NCBI GenBank assembly: GCA_018985235.1 | Contig: JADGIG010000138.1 | Coordinates: forward strand, 1-16,235 | From: Sanchytrium tribonematis | Taxonomy: Eukaryota; Sanchytriomycota; Sanchytriomycetes; Sanchytriales; Sanchytriaceae | Length of the DNA stretch: 16,235 nucleotides | Direction of reading: 5' to 3' | Shown here: piece by piece, positions 8,562 to 16,156 of the stretch | Numbering within the stretch: the stretch's first letter is position 1 | Layout: every line of letters begins with the position of its first letter | Notes under the pieces: generated by a model | What the model was told of the DNA's origin: nothing | Seen by the model: the letters and a program-made list of their open reading frames with translations, nothing else | The model's database searches: none | Position numbers and translations under genes: made by a program

Positions 8562-8999
8562 ATGCCAACATTCGTTCACATTAATGGACGTCTTTCTGCG
8601 GATGGCAAACAAAAGAGAAAGAAAGTTGGTAGTACTGGTGAAATGAAGAAAACCGTTGAGTTTGGAATTATTTCCAACGATTATATAAGTGGGTCAAATT
8701 ATACAACTTATACAAAAGTTATTTTATGGGAGGGACAATATATGGGGATGTGGAAAGATTTAAAAAAAGGAGTTGCATTGAATGTCACTGGACAACAATA
8801 CACATTCCGCTGGACAAATGACGAAGGTAAGGAATGTAGCTTCTTGACAATCAAAGTGCATTCAATTCAATGGCCCGTAGGTAATCGAAATGAAATTGAT
8901 TCTGTGGAATCTAACAGCATTGTTCAACAAGAAGTATCTGATGATCTTCCTTTTACAGAGCAGAAAATATGGACAGTCTCATTAATAAATAAATCATAA
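8562..8999 (+). CDS. Bacterial-type SSB-like OB-fold ssDNA-binding protein of the Helitron
   Basis: The 145-residue protein has the strand pattern of bacterial and mitochondrial SSB. An N-terminal strand with INGRLSADG is followed by a spacer and then TKVILWEGQYMG, LKKGVALNVTGQQYTFRWT and SFLTIKVHSIQWP. These match the SSB positions VVLFGKLAE, LRKG..V.V.G.L.TR.W.D and the final strand. The tail is acidic and contains SDDLPF, like the SSB C-terminal tail DDDIPF, but 14 residues follow it. It would coat the single strand displaced in rolling-circle transposition. ATG 8562 is chosen because the fold begins there; ATG 8472 would add 30 residues that overlap the promoter. Three AATAAA signals cover 8984-9004. 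The Rep/helicase starts 32 bp downstream. Known Helitrons more often carry an RPA-like second protein, so an SSB-type partner is unusual. OB folds diverge widely, so this assignment rests on pattern rather than alignment. Confidence 0.6.
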   Translation: MPTFVHINGRLSADGKQKRKKVGSTGEMKKTVEFGIISNDYISGSNYTTYTKVILWEGQYMGMWKDLKKGVALNVTGQQYTFRWTNDEGKECSFLTIKVHSIQWPVGNRNEIDSVESNSIVQQEVSDDLPFTEQKIWTVSLINKS

Positions 9000-9023
9000 A
9001 TAAAACATAAGTGGCTTAAACAG
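8881..9023 (+). other. Possible intron joining SSB and Rep/helicase frames
   Basis: A 143-nt segment begins GTAATC right after the last OB-fold strand (WPV) and ends TTAAACAG before the Rep/helicase start. Removing it joins the two frames without a stop (phase 1, codon GCT). Against it, the tail it removes carries the SSB-like SDDLPF, no good branch site is seen, and three AATAAA signals lie inside. Confidence 0.2.
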
Positions 9024-9031
9024 CTACTGAA

Positions 9032-12000
9032 ATGGAACGCGTGAGAGATACTAGAAGAGAATTTTTGGATATATTACATATGTTATATACTTATAGAGAT
9101 GAGAATGGAATACACAGATATCAGATGGAGCCATTACACCTCAACATCCGAAAATATCCGTGTAAAAGGTGTTGGGTACTGAAAAAACGTGGTGATGTTA
9201 AATATGATATTTCTGGAGAAGGGGTCATATGTAGAGGAACTTGCGTAAGAAGACACTTTTCACCAATTCCTGATTGTATTTCTAGATTAAATCAAAATGA
9301 AAAGAACAGTCTCAGAACTATCAAAATCTACGGGGAGAGAACAAGACCCAATAGATATATGTATGAACGATATTCTGGTACCTTGAGCCTTTCTCTGAAT
9401 TGGGACGTGTGGCGTCATTATAGTGGATTAATCGGATTTGGTAATGCATATAATATGATTCACACTAATTACACTAACGATGTTATTATTGCAATGCGAT
9501 GGCTGATTCAAAATAATATACATTATCAAAACTTGAGACTCCCGACTGCCATAGATAGTTTTATGCGTGTTCAACCTAGTATAATTGGAGGTCAATTCAA
9601 TGGAATTCTGTTTCATACCTTGCGAGTACCTTCTCAAGCTAATTATGGGCGTGATGATACAAACTGGATTAGAATTCCATTGGGCGAATGGTGCGCGTTT
9701 AATGAAAATGATGTAAGGCAAGTCATCGGTCCGACGTTGCCGAATAAAGAGGCATATTTGTTTCCTTATCTTTTTCCAGATGGTGTCGGATTTTTTACAA
9801 ATCATGATACTGCCAGAAGTACAGTCATTAAGGATCTCATATTCCGATATAACGATTCTAGATTTAGGGATTGCAGTGAATATCAATTTTATCAATTTGA
9901 TTTTGCAGAAAAATATCGTGTTGCGAATCATGCCTTAAGGGGATTGCGAAATAATAATCCCGAAAATAGAAATATGACTGTAGAGTCGATATTGGATATT
10001 TCGGTCTATGATGGCACGACAATTTTCAGTGATGAAACAACAGTCACTATGCCAATAACTGTAAGAGGGTCTTCAGCTTATTTTAAGAAAATCAAATGTG
10101 ATTTGCTGTGTTTTATTGAACAATTAGGAAATCCACATTTATTTTTGACATTTAGTTGTGACGAGGAAGCATGGCCAAGATTGACAGAATACCTTCGACA
10201 GTACGGTACATTTGATAACACTTTAAATGGCACTATTCAAACTCAAAATCCAGTTCTTTGTAATCATTATTGTTATGAGAGACTACGAAGTATCCTAAAT
10301 TTAATATTGTCGGATGGCTATGCTCATATTCCAATAAAGCATCACTTTGTTCGTTATGAATTTCAAAAAAGAGGTAGCGTTCATTGTCATCTATTATTGT
10401 GGTTAGAGCATTTTGATGTAGAATACTTGGTTCATACAATATCCGGTCAAATACCACCAATCGAAAATGATCCACTCTTACATCAATTAGTAAAATATTA
10501 TCAATACCACACATGCTCCAACTATTGCATTGTAAATGGACAATGTAAATTCAATTATCCACAGCCTGTATCACAATGTTCTTACTATGATTTTATAAAC
10601 AATGTTTATGTTCTAAGGAGAAACCGTACCGATGTACGTATAAATTCTTATAACAGCTCATTGATGCGGTTGTGGAGAGGAAACATGGATGTTAAGATTA
10701 TAACTTCTGAAAATATTGTGCATTATGTGTTAAAATATGTAAGTAAAGAAGAACCATTTGAAGTTGAACAGGAAGTAAGAAATGAATATCTTAGGTACAT
10801 TGAAAAAAGATCATACACGTTACACGAAATTTCACATTATTTAACTGGAAATAAAATCACTGAATTTTCTATCAAAGTTGTCAGAATTCAATTGTGTGTG
10901 AGCTTATTAGATCAACGGTACATCAGGCGAATCAGCGATATTCGTAATTTGGATCCCGATTCAACTGATATATATTATAAAAATGCTCTAGACTTGTACT
11001 GTTCAAGACCTCAATCATTGGAAAATTTAACTATTCTCCAATATTTTTCACAATTTGAAAAGTGTCGCAACGGTAACATTGTAGATCAACAAGGTAAAAC
11101 ATGGAAAAGATTGTCCGTAACTAGAGTAGTACGATGCTACCCATTTTACACACAGCATCAGGCTGAATTGTATTTTGGGCAAATTATTTTAAAGCGGACA
11201 AATTTTCGTAATGCAGGAAATTTACTGCAGCAGGTAACACCTTTTAGGGACTATGTTTATAGCACATTTGACGATCACATTCAGGATCAGGAACTAGTTG
11301 GGCAAGTGATGAATGAGCCAGATGCAGATTTACTACATAACTACACAACTACTTATATAGAACTTTCCAATTTATATTCATTTCAAAATAATTTGGAGTT
11401 AATTAACACTAGTAATCTTAATGGGAATCAATATCAAGTCTACAACAGAATCATTAACTCTACTGAGAGATTGTTTACAATTGAGGGTGGCCCAGGTACT
11501 GGCAAATCATACCTTACAAAAGCATTGTACTCTTATTGTGTTCGTCAAAATTTTGCTTGTGCTATAACTGCCTCCACTGGAATAGCGGCATTTAATATTG
11601 GTGGATGTACAATTCACAGTTTTTTAATGATAACAAATCAAAACAACACCAGATATAGAACACTCATTGGCAATGGTAATTACTCCAATAGATTACAAAA
11701 CCTAAATTTTTTAATAATAGATGAGTTTAGCATGATAGGAGCATCTCTTTTCAATTTTATAATGTCAACCTTAAATGATCAAAATTGTACTAATGTTAAG
11801 ATAATCCTTGTTGGAGATCTTTTACAATTACCACCTGTAAACGACGAATATATCTCTGATTCACCATATTTTAGTCATTTTACAAGATGTTATTTAACTT
11901 TACAAAATAGAGTACAAGATGAGACACTTCTGTATCAGATCAATAATATTAATGTAGTGACCGACTTCACTTCATTATTAAATTTTATAAATGACAGACT

Positions 12001-12613
12001 AACAAGTACAATAGATGATAACTCCCCTTTTGTTTATAGTACTAGAAGAGAGTGTCGTTTACACAATAATCATGCCATCAGGCGCTTAGCAACGCCTATA
12101 ATGACATTTCGGTACCCCAATTCAACTGCCTTATATAGTAATAATCATTATGAAAATGAATTTCGCCTTCCATATACACTTAATCTTTGTATTGGAGCCA
12201 GAGTAATGTTACTTAAAAACCTTAATATTCAAACAGGGCTAGTAAATGGAACAATTGGGACTGTAGTAAACCTGCAATTTAATCAGTTCCAAAGTTATGC
12301 TGTTGTTGAATTTTTCACACCACCAAATGCACAAATTTTAAGAATTTCTCCAACAAGAGAGTATGTCGATGATGTATTCATTCAACAATTGCCTCTGCAA
12401 CTAGCGTATGCCACCACAATTCATAAGTGCCAGGGACTTACACTCTCCAAAATTGTAGTTGGACCACTTGAAAATATGAGACACACCAACAGCAAAGCTT
12501 TATTATATGTAGCTATGTCGCGCGTTAAATACTCTGACAATATAAGGTTTCTTCGAGTGCGGCCAAATCCATATCAAGACTTCGAGTTGCGACGAGTCTT
12601 ACAAATCTTTTAA
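9032..12613 (+). CDS. Helitron Rep/PIF1-like helicase transposase
   Basis: This 1193-residue protein nicks and unwinds DNA in rolling-circle transposition. N-terminal zinc-finger cysteines are C44, C47, C67 and C71 with H75. The Helitron_like_N region includes FPYLFPDG (244-251), the strand HLFLTFS (369-375) and the HUH metal motif H451-C-H453 in EFQKRGSVHCHLLLW. A Cys/His cluster covers 493-505. The Y2 tyrosines are Y565 and Y569 in HYVLKYVSKEEP, with the spacing seen in active Helitrons. The PIF1 SF1B helicase follows: Walker A GGPGTGKS (819-826), ASTGIAA (847-853), Walker B LIIDEFSM (894-901), GDLLQLPP (928-935), and ATTIHKCQGLTL plus YVAMSRV (1127-1165). No stop or frameshift is visible and all key residues are present, so it may be functional. 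AATAAA follows the stop by 0 nt (12614-12619). A fusion to the SSB gene by splicing is possible. Confidence 0.93.
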   Translation: MERVRDTRREFLDILHMLYTYRDENGIHRYQMEPLHLNIRKYPCKRCWVLKKRGDVKYDISGEGVICRGTCVRRHFSPIPDCISRLNQNEKNSLRTIKIYGERTRPNRYMYERYSGTLSLSLNWDVWRHYSGLIGFGNAYNMIHTNYTNDVIIAMRWLIQNNIHYQNLRLPTAIDSFMRVQPSIIGGQFNGILFHTLRVPSQANYGRDDTNWIRIPLGEWCAFNENDVRQVIGPTLPNKEAYLFPYLFPDGVGFFTNHDTARSTVIKDLIFRYNDSRFRDCSEYQFYQFDFAEKYRVANHALRGLRNNNPENRNMTVESILDISVYDGTTIFSDETTVTMPITVRGSSAYFKKIKCDLLCFIEQLGNPHLFLTFSCDEEAWPRLTEYLRQYGTFDNTLNGTIQTQNPVLCNHYCYERLRSILNLILSDGYAHIPIKHHFVRYEFQKRGSVHCHLLLWLEHFDVEYLVHTISGQIPPIENDPLLHQLVKYYQYHTCSNYCIVNGQCKFNYPQPVSQCSYYDFINNVYVLRRNRTDVRINSYNSSLMRLWRGNMDVKIITSENIVHYVLKYVSKEEPFEVEQEVRNEYLRYIEKRSYTLHEISHYLTGNKITEFSIKVVRIQLCVSLLDQRYIRRISDIRNLDPDSTDIYYKNALDLYCSRPQSLENLTILQYFSQFEKCRNGNIVDQQGKTWKRLSVTRVVRCYPFYTQHQAELYFGQIILKRTNFRNAGNLLQQVTPFRDYVYSTFDDHIQDQELVGQVMNEPDADLLHNYTTTYIELSNLYSFQNNLELINTSNLNGNQYQVYNRIINSTERLFTIEGGPGTGKSYLTKALYSYCVRQNFACAITASTGIAAFNIGGCTIHSFLMITNQNNTRYRTLIGNGNYSNRLQNLNFLIIDEFSMIGASLFNFIMSTLNDQNCTNVKIILVGDLLQLPPVNDEYISDSPYFSHFTRCYLTLQNRVQDETLLYQINNINVVTDFTSLLNFINDRLTSTIDDNSPFVYSTRRECRLHNNHAIRRLATPIMTFRYPNSTALYSNNHYENEFRLPYTLNLCIGARVMLLKNLNIQTGLVNGTIGTVVNLQFNQFQSYAVVEFFTPPNAQILRISPTREYVDDVFIQQLPLQLAYATTIHKCQGLTLSKIVVGPLENMRHTNSKALLYVAMSRVKYSDNIRFLRVRPNPYQDFELRRVLQIF

Positions 12614-12793
12614 AATAAACACAAAAAGTTTTATTGAAAAATTTTAATTTGCATTACAAATTTTTGAGAGCCTACAATGTAATTTTTTCCCACTTCGTTG
12701 TTGAGTTTGCTATTTAAGAGATATTACCTGAGTTGTCGCAATAAATTTGGTTAATTTCTTAACAATGTAAGGATCAAATACTTGCTAAAAAAT
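12614..12793. other. Intergenic 3' region downstream of the Rep/helicase
   Basis: This 180-bp AT-rich stretch holds the helicase AATAAA at its first bases and the stop-proximal signal of the convergent minus-strand gene at its right edge. I looked for a Helitron 3' end (a GC-rich hairpin 10-12 nt before CTRR) and found none. CTGA at about 12729 and CTAA at 12785 have no hairpin before them. Confidence 0.4.
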
Positions 12794-13473
12794 TTATTTA
12801 AGTGTCTTTAAAATATCCACCATCCAATTTTGGCAGTGAAGACGACATAATATATCTTGATCTTGTTTCCCAAACTCCAAAATAATAGAATATGACTCAT
12901 ATCCTATCAGCGAAATAAATTTTTTTAAGCCATTTGGTTGTAATTTTTTCCTAACACTTCGTTTCTTATCTATATCGTATCTATGCTTCAAATGCATATC
13001 TGGGTCATAAATTTTCTTGCTTTGTCTACTAAAATACAATTGCAATGATAGTTACTAAAATTGCGGTTGTTACTTGACTCTAGCCAGATAATTTGATATC
13101 TTTTTTTGGACATAGATATGAACCGCTTAGCTGTTTCAAAAGATTTATGGAATTTGTTGGTGGTTAACTTTTTCTTCCAATATCGATGCTGATTAAAAAC
13201 AATTCCGGGAAAAATGTCTACTGAGTCATGGCGTTGGGATAAAAATCTCACAACAGCGACATCACTAAGTAAATTATATGTTGTATTATGTATGGAATTC
13301 TTACGAGGTCCCGTTGCGATCAATTTTTTACGTAATGATTTTCTGGTTCCCAATTTCTTGTTTGAATTATTCGCACTTTTGGATGTTACATTCGTTATAT
13401 CATCATGAATTAGCTTGCTAGAGGAAGGGCTTCTAACAATGATCTCTACATACATAAATTTACTTCGTGGCAT
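12794..13473 (-). CDS. Unknown basic protein with an internal repeat, one frame break or short intron
   Basis: Two overlapping minus-strand frames look like one gene. The first runs from ATG 13473 to about 13079 and the second from about 13028 to TAA 12794-12796. Removing 13078-13029 (50 nt, GTCAAG donor, GTAAC branch-like site, TATTTTAG acceptor) joins them into about 209 residues, with IIWLD followed by RQSKKIYDPD. The donor is poor, so a simple frameshift is equally possible. The protein is rich in Lys, Arg and Ser. RKSLRKKL (44-51) with a following Gly recurs near its end as RSVRKKL with a Gly. After each copy comes a Tyr, then a hydrophobic strand ending in F, then xxQxxD (YNLLSDVAVVRFLSQRHD and YSIILEFGKQDQD), and a Trp. 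This suggests two copies of a module of about 55 residues. I do not recognise the family. It may be Helitron cargo or a separate gene between two elements. Confidence 0.45.
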
Positions 13474-13648
13474 GTTTCAAAAAACATAAAAATTTAAATT
13501 ATAACAACGCTAAAACTGACGTGCCACAGGCACGTCTCCTGTGGGCTTTACGGCGGTAGATACTTTAATTTGTTGTTCTCCCTTTTCGAAACAGGTTATT
13601 TCTCAAAATTACCCATTAAATTATCCAATTATTATATCGGATTATTAT
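13474..13648. other. Spacer between the minus-strand gene and the Crypton-like unit
   Basis: Apart from the hairpins at 13518-13544 this 175-bp spacer shows an imperfect dyad TTATCC...GGATTA near 13620-13643 and no coding pattern. Its right part differs from the sequence preceding the second 79-bp repeat, so the left boundary of the Crypton-like unit is probably at about 13649. Confidence 0.4.
13518..13544. repeat. GC-rich overlapping hairpins (mutually exclusive)
   Basis: GACGTGCC-ACA-GGCACGTC (13518-13536, 8-bp arms) overlaps CCACAGG-CACGTCT-CCTGTGG (13524-13544, 7-bp arms). Only one can form at a time. The patch is far more GC-rich than its surroundings and sits 45 bp upstream of the minus-strand gene. 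It is a candidate subterminal hairpin of the Helitron. Confidence 0.6.
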
Positions 13649-13727
13649 TTATGATTGGTGATAAAATCTGGGATTTTTCTGGGATGGGGCTGAAACAACT
13701 TTTTTCGAGTCAATTCAATGGAATATC
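13649..13727 (+). repeat. 79-bp direct repeat, copy 1
   Basis: It is identical to 16157-16235. It includes the promoter-proximal region and the start ATGGAATATC of the recombinase gene. Inside are two TCTGGGAT octamers, 11 bp apart (13667 and 13678), about one helical turn. Confidence 0.95.
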
Positions 13728-14134
13728 ATTCAATTGATGCAGAAGTGACATATATAGAGCAGAACATAATCAGCGAAGCAACCAGAAACGCGTATTTTAA
13801 CTCCTGCAGTAGATTTATCTCATGGTTATTGGATAGTGGAAACGAAAATCTTGTTTCTGATGCATTGAAGAGTCAATTAGACACGAAATTTGGTGATAAA
13901 GAGACTGAACTAGTTGATTTACTTGTTAGAATAGATGAAGAGGGAATAGATGATATTGAAATCGAAAATAGAACCGAGTTCTATAATATGAAATTAAAGG
14001 CATTAAAGGACTCCCAGGTAGTGTTTATTAAGCAATTTATTATTACCAATGCACCAGTTTATATACAGACAAGATTAGAAATAAATAAACCCGTCAATTT
14101 TGAACTAATCACATCAAGGATTTTTATCACTTAG
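13718..14134 (+). pseudogene. N-terminal part of the tyrosine recombinase, ended by an in-frame TAG
   Basis: The 138 residues carry an N-terminal SAM-like or core-binding pattern (AYFNSCSRFISWLLDS) and a stretch PVNFELITSRIFIT. They stop at TAG 14132-14134, which is followed in the same frame by MVTLRKSDGSKPG of the next segment. Related recombinases run through this point without a break (hydrophobic FL or YL, then LRxxDGxxP), so the TAG most likely replaced a sense codon such as TAT, TAC or CAG. Several genes here stop at TAG, so TAG is not a sense codon in this genome. An alternative is splicing of 14018-14134 (CAG|GTAGTG donor, CTAAT branch-like site, ATCACTTAG acceptor, 117 nt, in frame), but that removes residues that look conserved. 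Confidence 0.65.
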
Positions 14135-15943
14135 ATGGTTACCCTGCGAAAATCCGATGGTTCAAAGCCTGGAAATGCAACTTATAGTGCTCACAGATCA
14201 GGTTTGGCTCACTTATTTCGAGAATACAATGTGACAATGACACCAGAATTATCAGAATCACAATCGAGAAATTATCTTGGCTTGAGAAGAACAACTGCCC
14301 AAAGAACAGCCGATGGTGAAGGAAGAATAAAAGTGGGTAAAGATCCGATGGATTTCCCTTTGTTGAAGTTTATTTGTGAATCATTATTAAAAAGTAAAGA
14401 AAAAGAAAATGTATTTGGAAGATGCTTTATTTTAATTTGTTGGAATCTCATGTGTCGTGCAGGGAATGTGGTTAGTATTTGTCTAGAGCATTTGGAGTGG
14501 CGAAATGATTCCCTTTGTATTTACTTTGCTCACATGAAAAACGACCAGACAGGAAATCGCAAAAGAGATCCTCGTCACATTTATGCCAATCCTGTCTCAC
14601 CAGAAATTTGCCCTGTACTAGCACTAGGGGTCTATTTATTGGTATTTTCAATTGTGCCGAATCAAAATAAACTGTTTCCTGGTAATTCGCAATACCAGAG
14701 ATTTTCGAAATTATTAATGAAATTTAGTAAAAATGAAGGTAGAAACGCGATTGAAGAGCGTGGTTTACAAGCAGTAGATATTGGCACACACTCGGTTCGC
14801 AAAGGTGCTGCCACTTATGTGTCTAGTGGATCTACAGCTTGTCCGTCTTCTACTGCAATTCAATTAAGAGCAGGTTGGTCACTACCTGGAGTGCAAGATA
14901 CATATTTAAGATATGAATCTGCTGGAGACATGCATGTTAGACGAGTTGTGTCAGGACTTCCTCAAGAATCAGCAAATTTCTCTATTTTACCACCTTTTTT
15001 TGAAGTAAGAAATGAAACTGTGGACAATGCAATCAATAATTTATTCCCAAATGCGCCAATAAATATGAAACGGGTTTGTGAGTTTTGCGTGGCATCCGTT
15101 GTGTATCATTCGGACTATCTAAGAAATAATTTACCAGAAACTCATCTTCTATTTTCAAATTATTTATTTACTGACCTTGGCCTGCTTTCAAGCTTAAAAG
15201 CCATTGTGAAATGTAGAAGAGCCAACGAGAATGATGTTTTAACAGCTACCGGAATACCACCTTTTGTAAATATCATCAATAATTTGGTTACTTTAAATGA
15301 GAGTATTCTAAAAATATTACCAGCACTTGAGAAATCGTCCAATGATACAGCTCAAATGATAATAAATGAACTTGAAGATCGCGCAATTGGTGCAGGAACA
15401 GTTACTAGGGATGGTTTGACTGATTTATTAAAACAGTCTGTTTTGGAAATTTTAAATCAAAATGGTGTGATCGACGCTATTCAACAAATAAATAGTGGCA
15501 ATAATAGTGCCCCAATTGAACAAACAGCTGCTGAAAGACAAGAAAACAATATGTGGAGTTTTATGGGACGTGAATTGCCAGCAACTTTCAAGATTCCCTC
15601 TGTGAATATTCTCATTGGTTTTCAGTTATGGTGCATTGGAGATCCTCAACATCACATTCCTCCGTACCGTTTGATTCTACCGCAGCATATTCCGAATTTG
15701 AATACAAGAAAGCGATTTTGTGATTTTCAAGTTATTATGAAATTTTTAGAAGCTCAAGCAAGAGCTGCGAGTATGTGGGTGGATGATGCTACCATTCAAG
15801 ATGTCAATGCTGTTATGACGTTGATGTTGAACTCCGAAAATCTTAGTTTTCTGTTAAGAACTAAAACAAATAGAAGAAGAAGAATCAACCAAATTAGCTG
15901 GAGAACTGCTGCTGAAGACGTCAGAGAGAGAAAACGCCAGTAA
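14135..15943 (+). CDS. Crypton-like tyrosine recombinase, catalytic and C-terminal DNA-binding part
   Basis: The 602-residue frame contains the full catalytic set of a tyrosine recombinase. R108 is in MCRAGN, K135 in HMKND, H219 and R222 in HSVRKG, W248 takes the second-histidine place in AGWSL, and Y257 lies nine residues later in DTYLRY, the spacing of phage-type integrases. The stretch ESAGDMHVRRVVSGLP and LPPFF (261-289) is typical of the eukaryotic Crypton-related group. The C-terminal region (about 460-560, LPATFKIPS, FQLWCIGD, PPYRL, TRKRFCDFQVIMKFLE) resembles the GCR1_C DNA-binding domain. The terminus is rich in Arg. It probably cuts and joins circular element DNA. ATG 14135 directly follows the TAG and is not the natural start; read through, the protein would be about 741 residues. 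AATAAA at 15942-15947 overlaps the stop. Confidence 0.85.
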   Translation: MVTLRKSDGSKPGNATYSAHRSGLAHLFREYNVTMTPELSESQSRNYLGLRRTTAQRTADGEGRIKVGKDPMDFPLLKFICESLLKSKEKENVFGRCFILICWNLMCRAGNVVSICLEHLEWRNDSLCIYFAHMKNDQTGNRKRDPRHIYANPVSPEICPVLALGVYLLVFSIVPNQNKLFPGNSQYQRFSKLLMKFSKNEGRNAIEERGLQAVDIGTHSVRKGAATYVSSGSTACPSSTAIQLRAGWSLPGVQDTYLRYESAGDMHVRRVVSGLPQESANFSILPPFFEVRNETVDNAINNLFPNAPINMKRVCEFCVASVVYHSDYLRNNLPETHLLFSNYLFTDLGLLSSLKAIVKCRRANENDVLTATGIPPFVNIINNLVTLNESILKILPALEKSSNDTAQMIINELEDRAIGAGTVTRDGLTDLLKQSVLEILNQNGVIDAIQQINSGNNSAPIEQTAAERQENNMWSFMGRELPATFKIPSVNILIGFQLWCIGDPQHHIPPYRLILPQHIPNLNTRKRFCDFQVIMKFLEAQARAASMWVDDATIQDVNAVMTLMLNSENLSFLLRTKTNRRRRINQISWRTAAEDVRERKRQ

Positions 15944-16156
15944 TAAATATAAATTAAGTATTTATCCCAATTTAGCGTTTTAAAAAATTATGGGATAAAA
16001 ATCCCTAATTTTATTTTTAAAATTCAATATTTCAAAATTTTCTGTACAAACGCGTCCAAAAAATGGCTTATAAAAACTTTTATTTATAAAATTGGGGACA
16101 ATTTGTCCCAGGAAATAGTCTCAATTGGCAGAACATATCCCTAAAAAGAATTAGAC
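15944..16156. other. 3' non-coding region of the Crypton-like unit with three inverted repeats
   Basis: TTTATCCCA (15961-15969) pairs with TGGGATAAA (15991-15999), a 9-bp stem. GGGAT-AAAA-ATCCC (15992-16005) competes with it. GGGACAA-T-TTGTCCC lies at 16095-16109. ATCCC also occurs at 16137-16141. No gene is seen. These could be recombinase-binding or transcript-ending sites. Confidence 0.5.

Larger units (their letters stand above)
8378..13560 (+). mobile_element. Helitron (rolling-circle transposon), boundaries tentative
   Basis: The coding content is SSB-like protein plus an intact Rep/helicase, so an autonomous Helitron is present. Candidate left end: TCTCTCTAGTTT at 8378, directly after an A, matching the TC start and A|T target of Helitrons. 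A right end with CTRR after a hairpin was not found. The best candidate is the GC-rich double hairpin at 13518-13544, ending near 13560 before a T. Its reverse complement also starts TCTA and then shows AAGCCCAC, weakly like TATAGCCAC in the left end. If the true right end lies at 12614-12790, the minus-strand gene is outside the element. The coding core is secure; the ends are not. Confidence 0.45.
13649..16156 (+). mobile_element. Crypton-like tyrosine-recombinase element, first copy of a 2508-bp repeating unit
   Basis: The unit carries a single recombinase gene with a C-terminal GCR1_C-like region, as in Cryptons, and has no terminal inverted repeats. Its first 79 bp (13649-13727), including the gene's first codons, are repeated identically at 16157-16235, where the window ends. 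Sequence to the left of the two copies differs except for TT, so one unit length is 2508 bp. Cryptons integrate by recombining a circular form at a short core and can insert head to tail. Long direct terminal repeats are the alternative reading. Confidence 0.6.

Noticed and set aside
9428-9931. Minus-strand open frame of 167 codons inside the Rep/helicase gene
   Set aside because: It is antisense to a conserved coding region, has no family pattern and is explained by the codon composition of the opposite strand.
10233-10514. Minus-strand open frame of 93 codons across the HUH region
   Set aside because: Shadow of the Rep domain; no independent coding signal.
13214-13408. Plus-strand open frame of 64 codons
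   Set aside because: Antisense to the basic minus-strand gene, with no start context or recognisable motif.
8355-16105. 12-base inverted match CAAATTGTCCCC (8355-8366) against 16094-16105, as possible ends of one large element
   Set aside because: Several 12-base inverted matches are expected by chance in a window this size, the first copy is inside the kinase coding frame and the second is part of a local hairpin.
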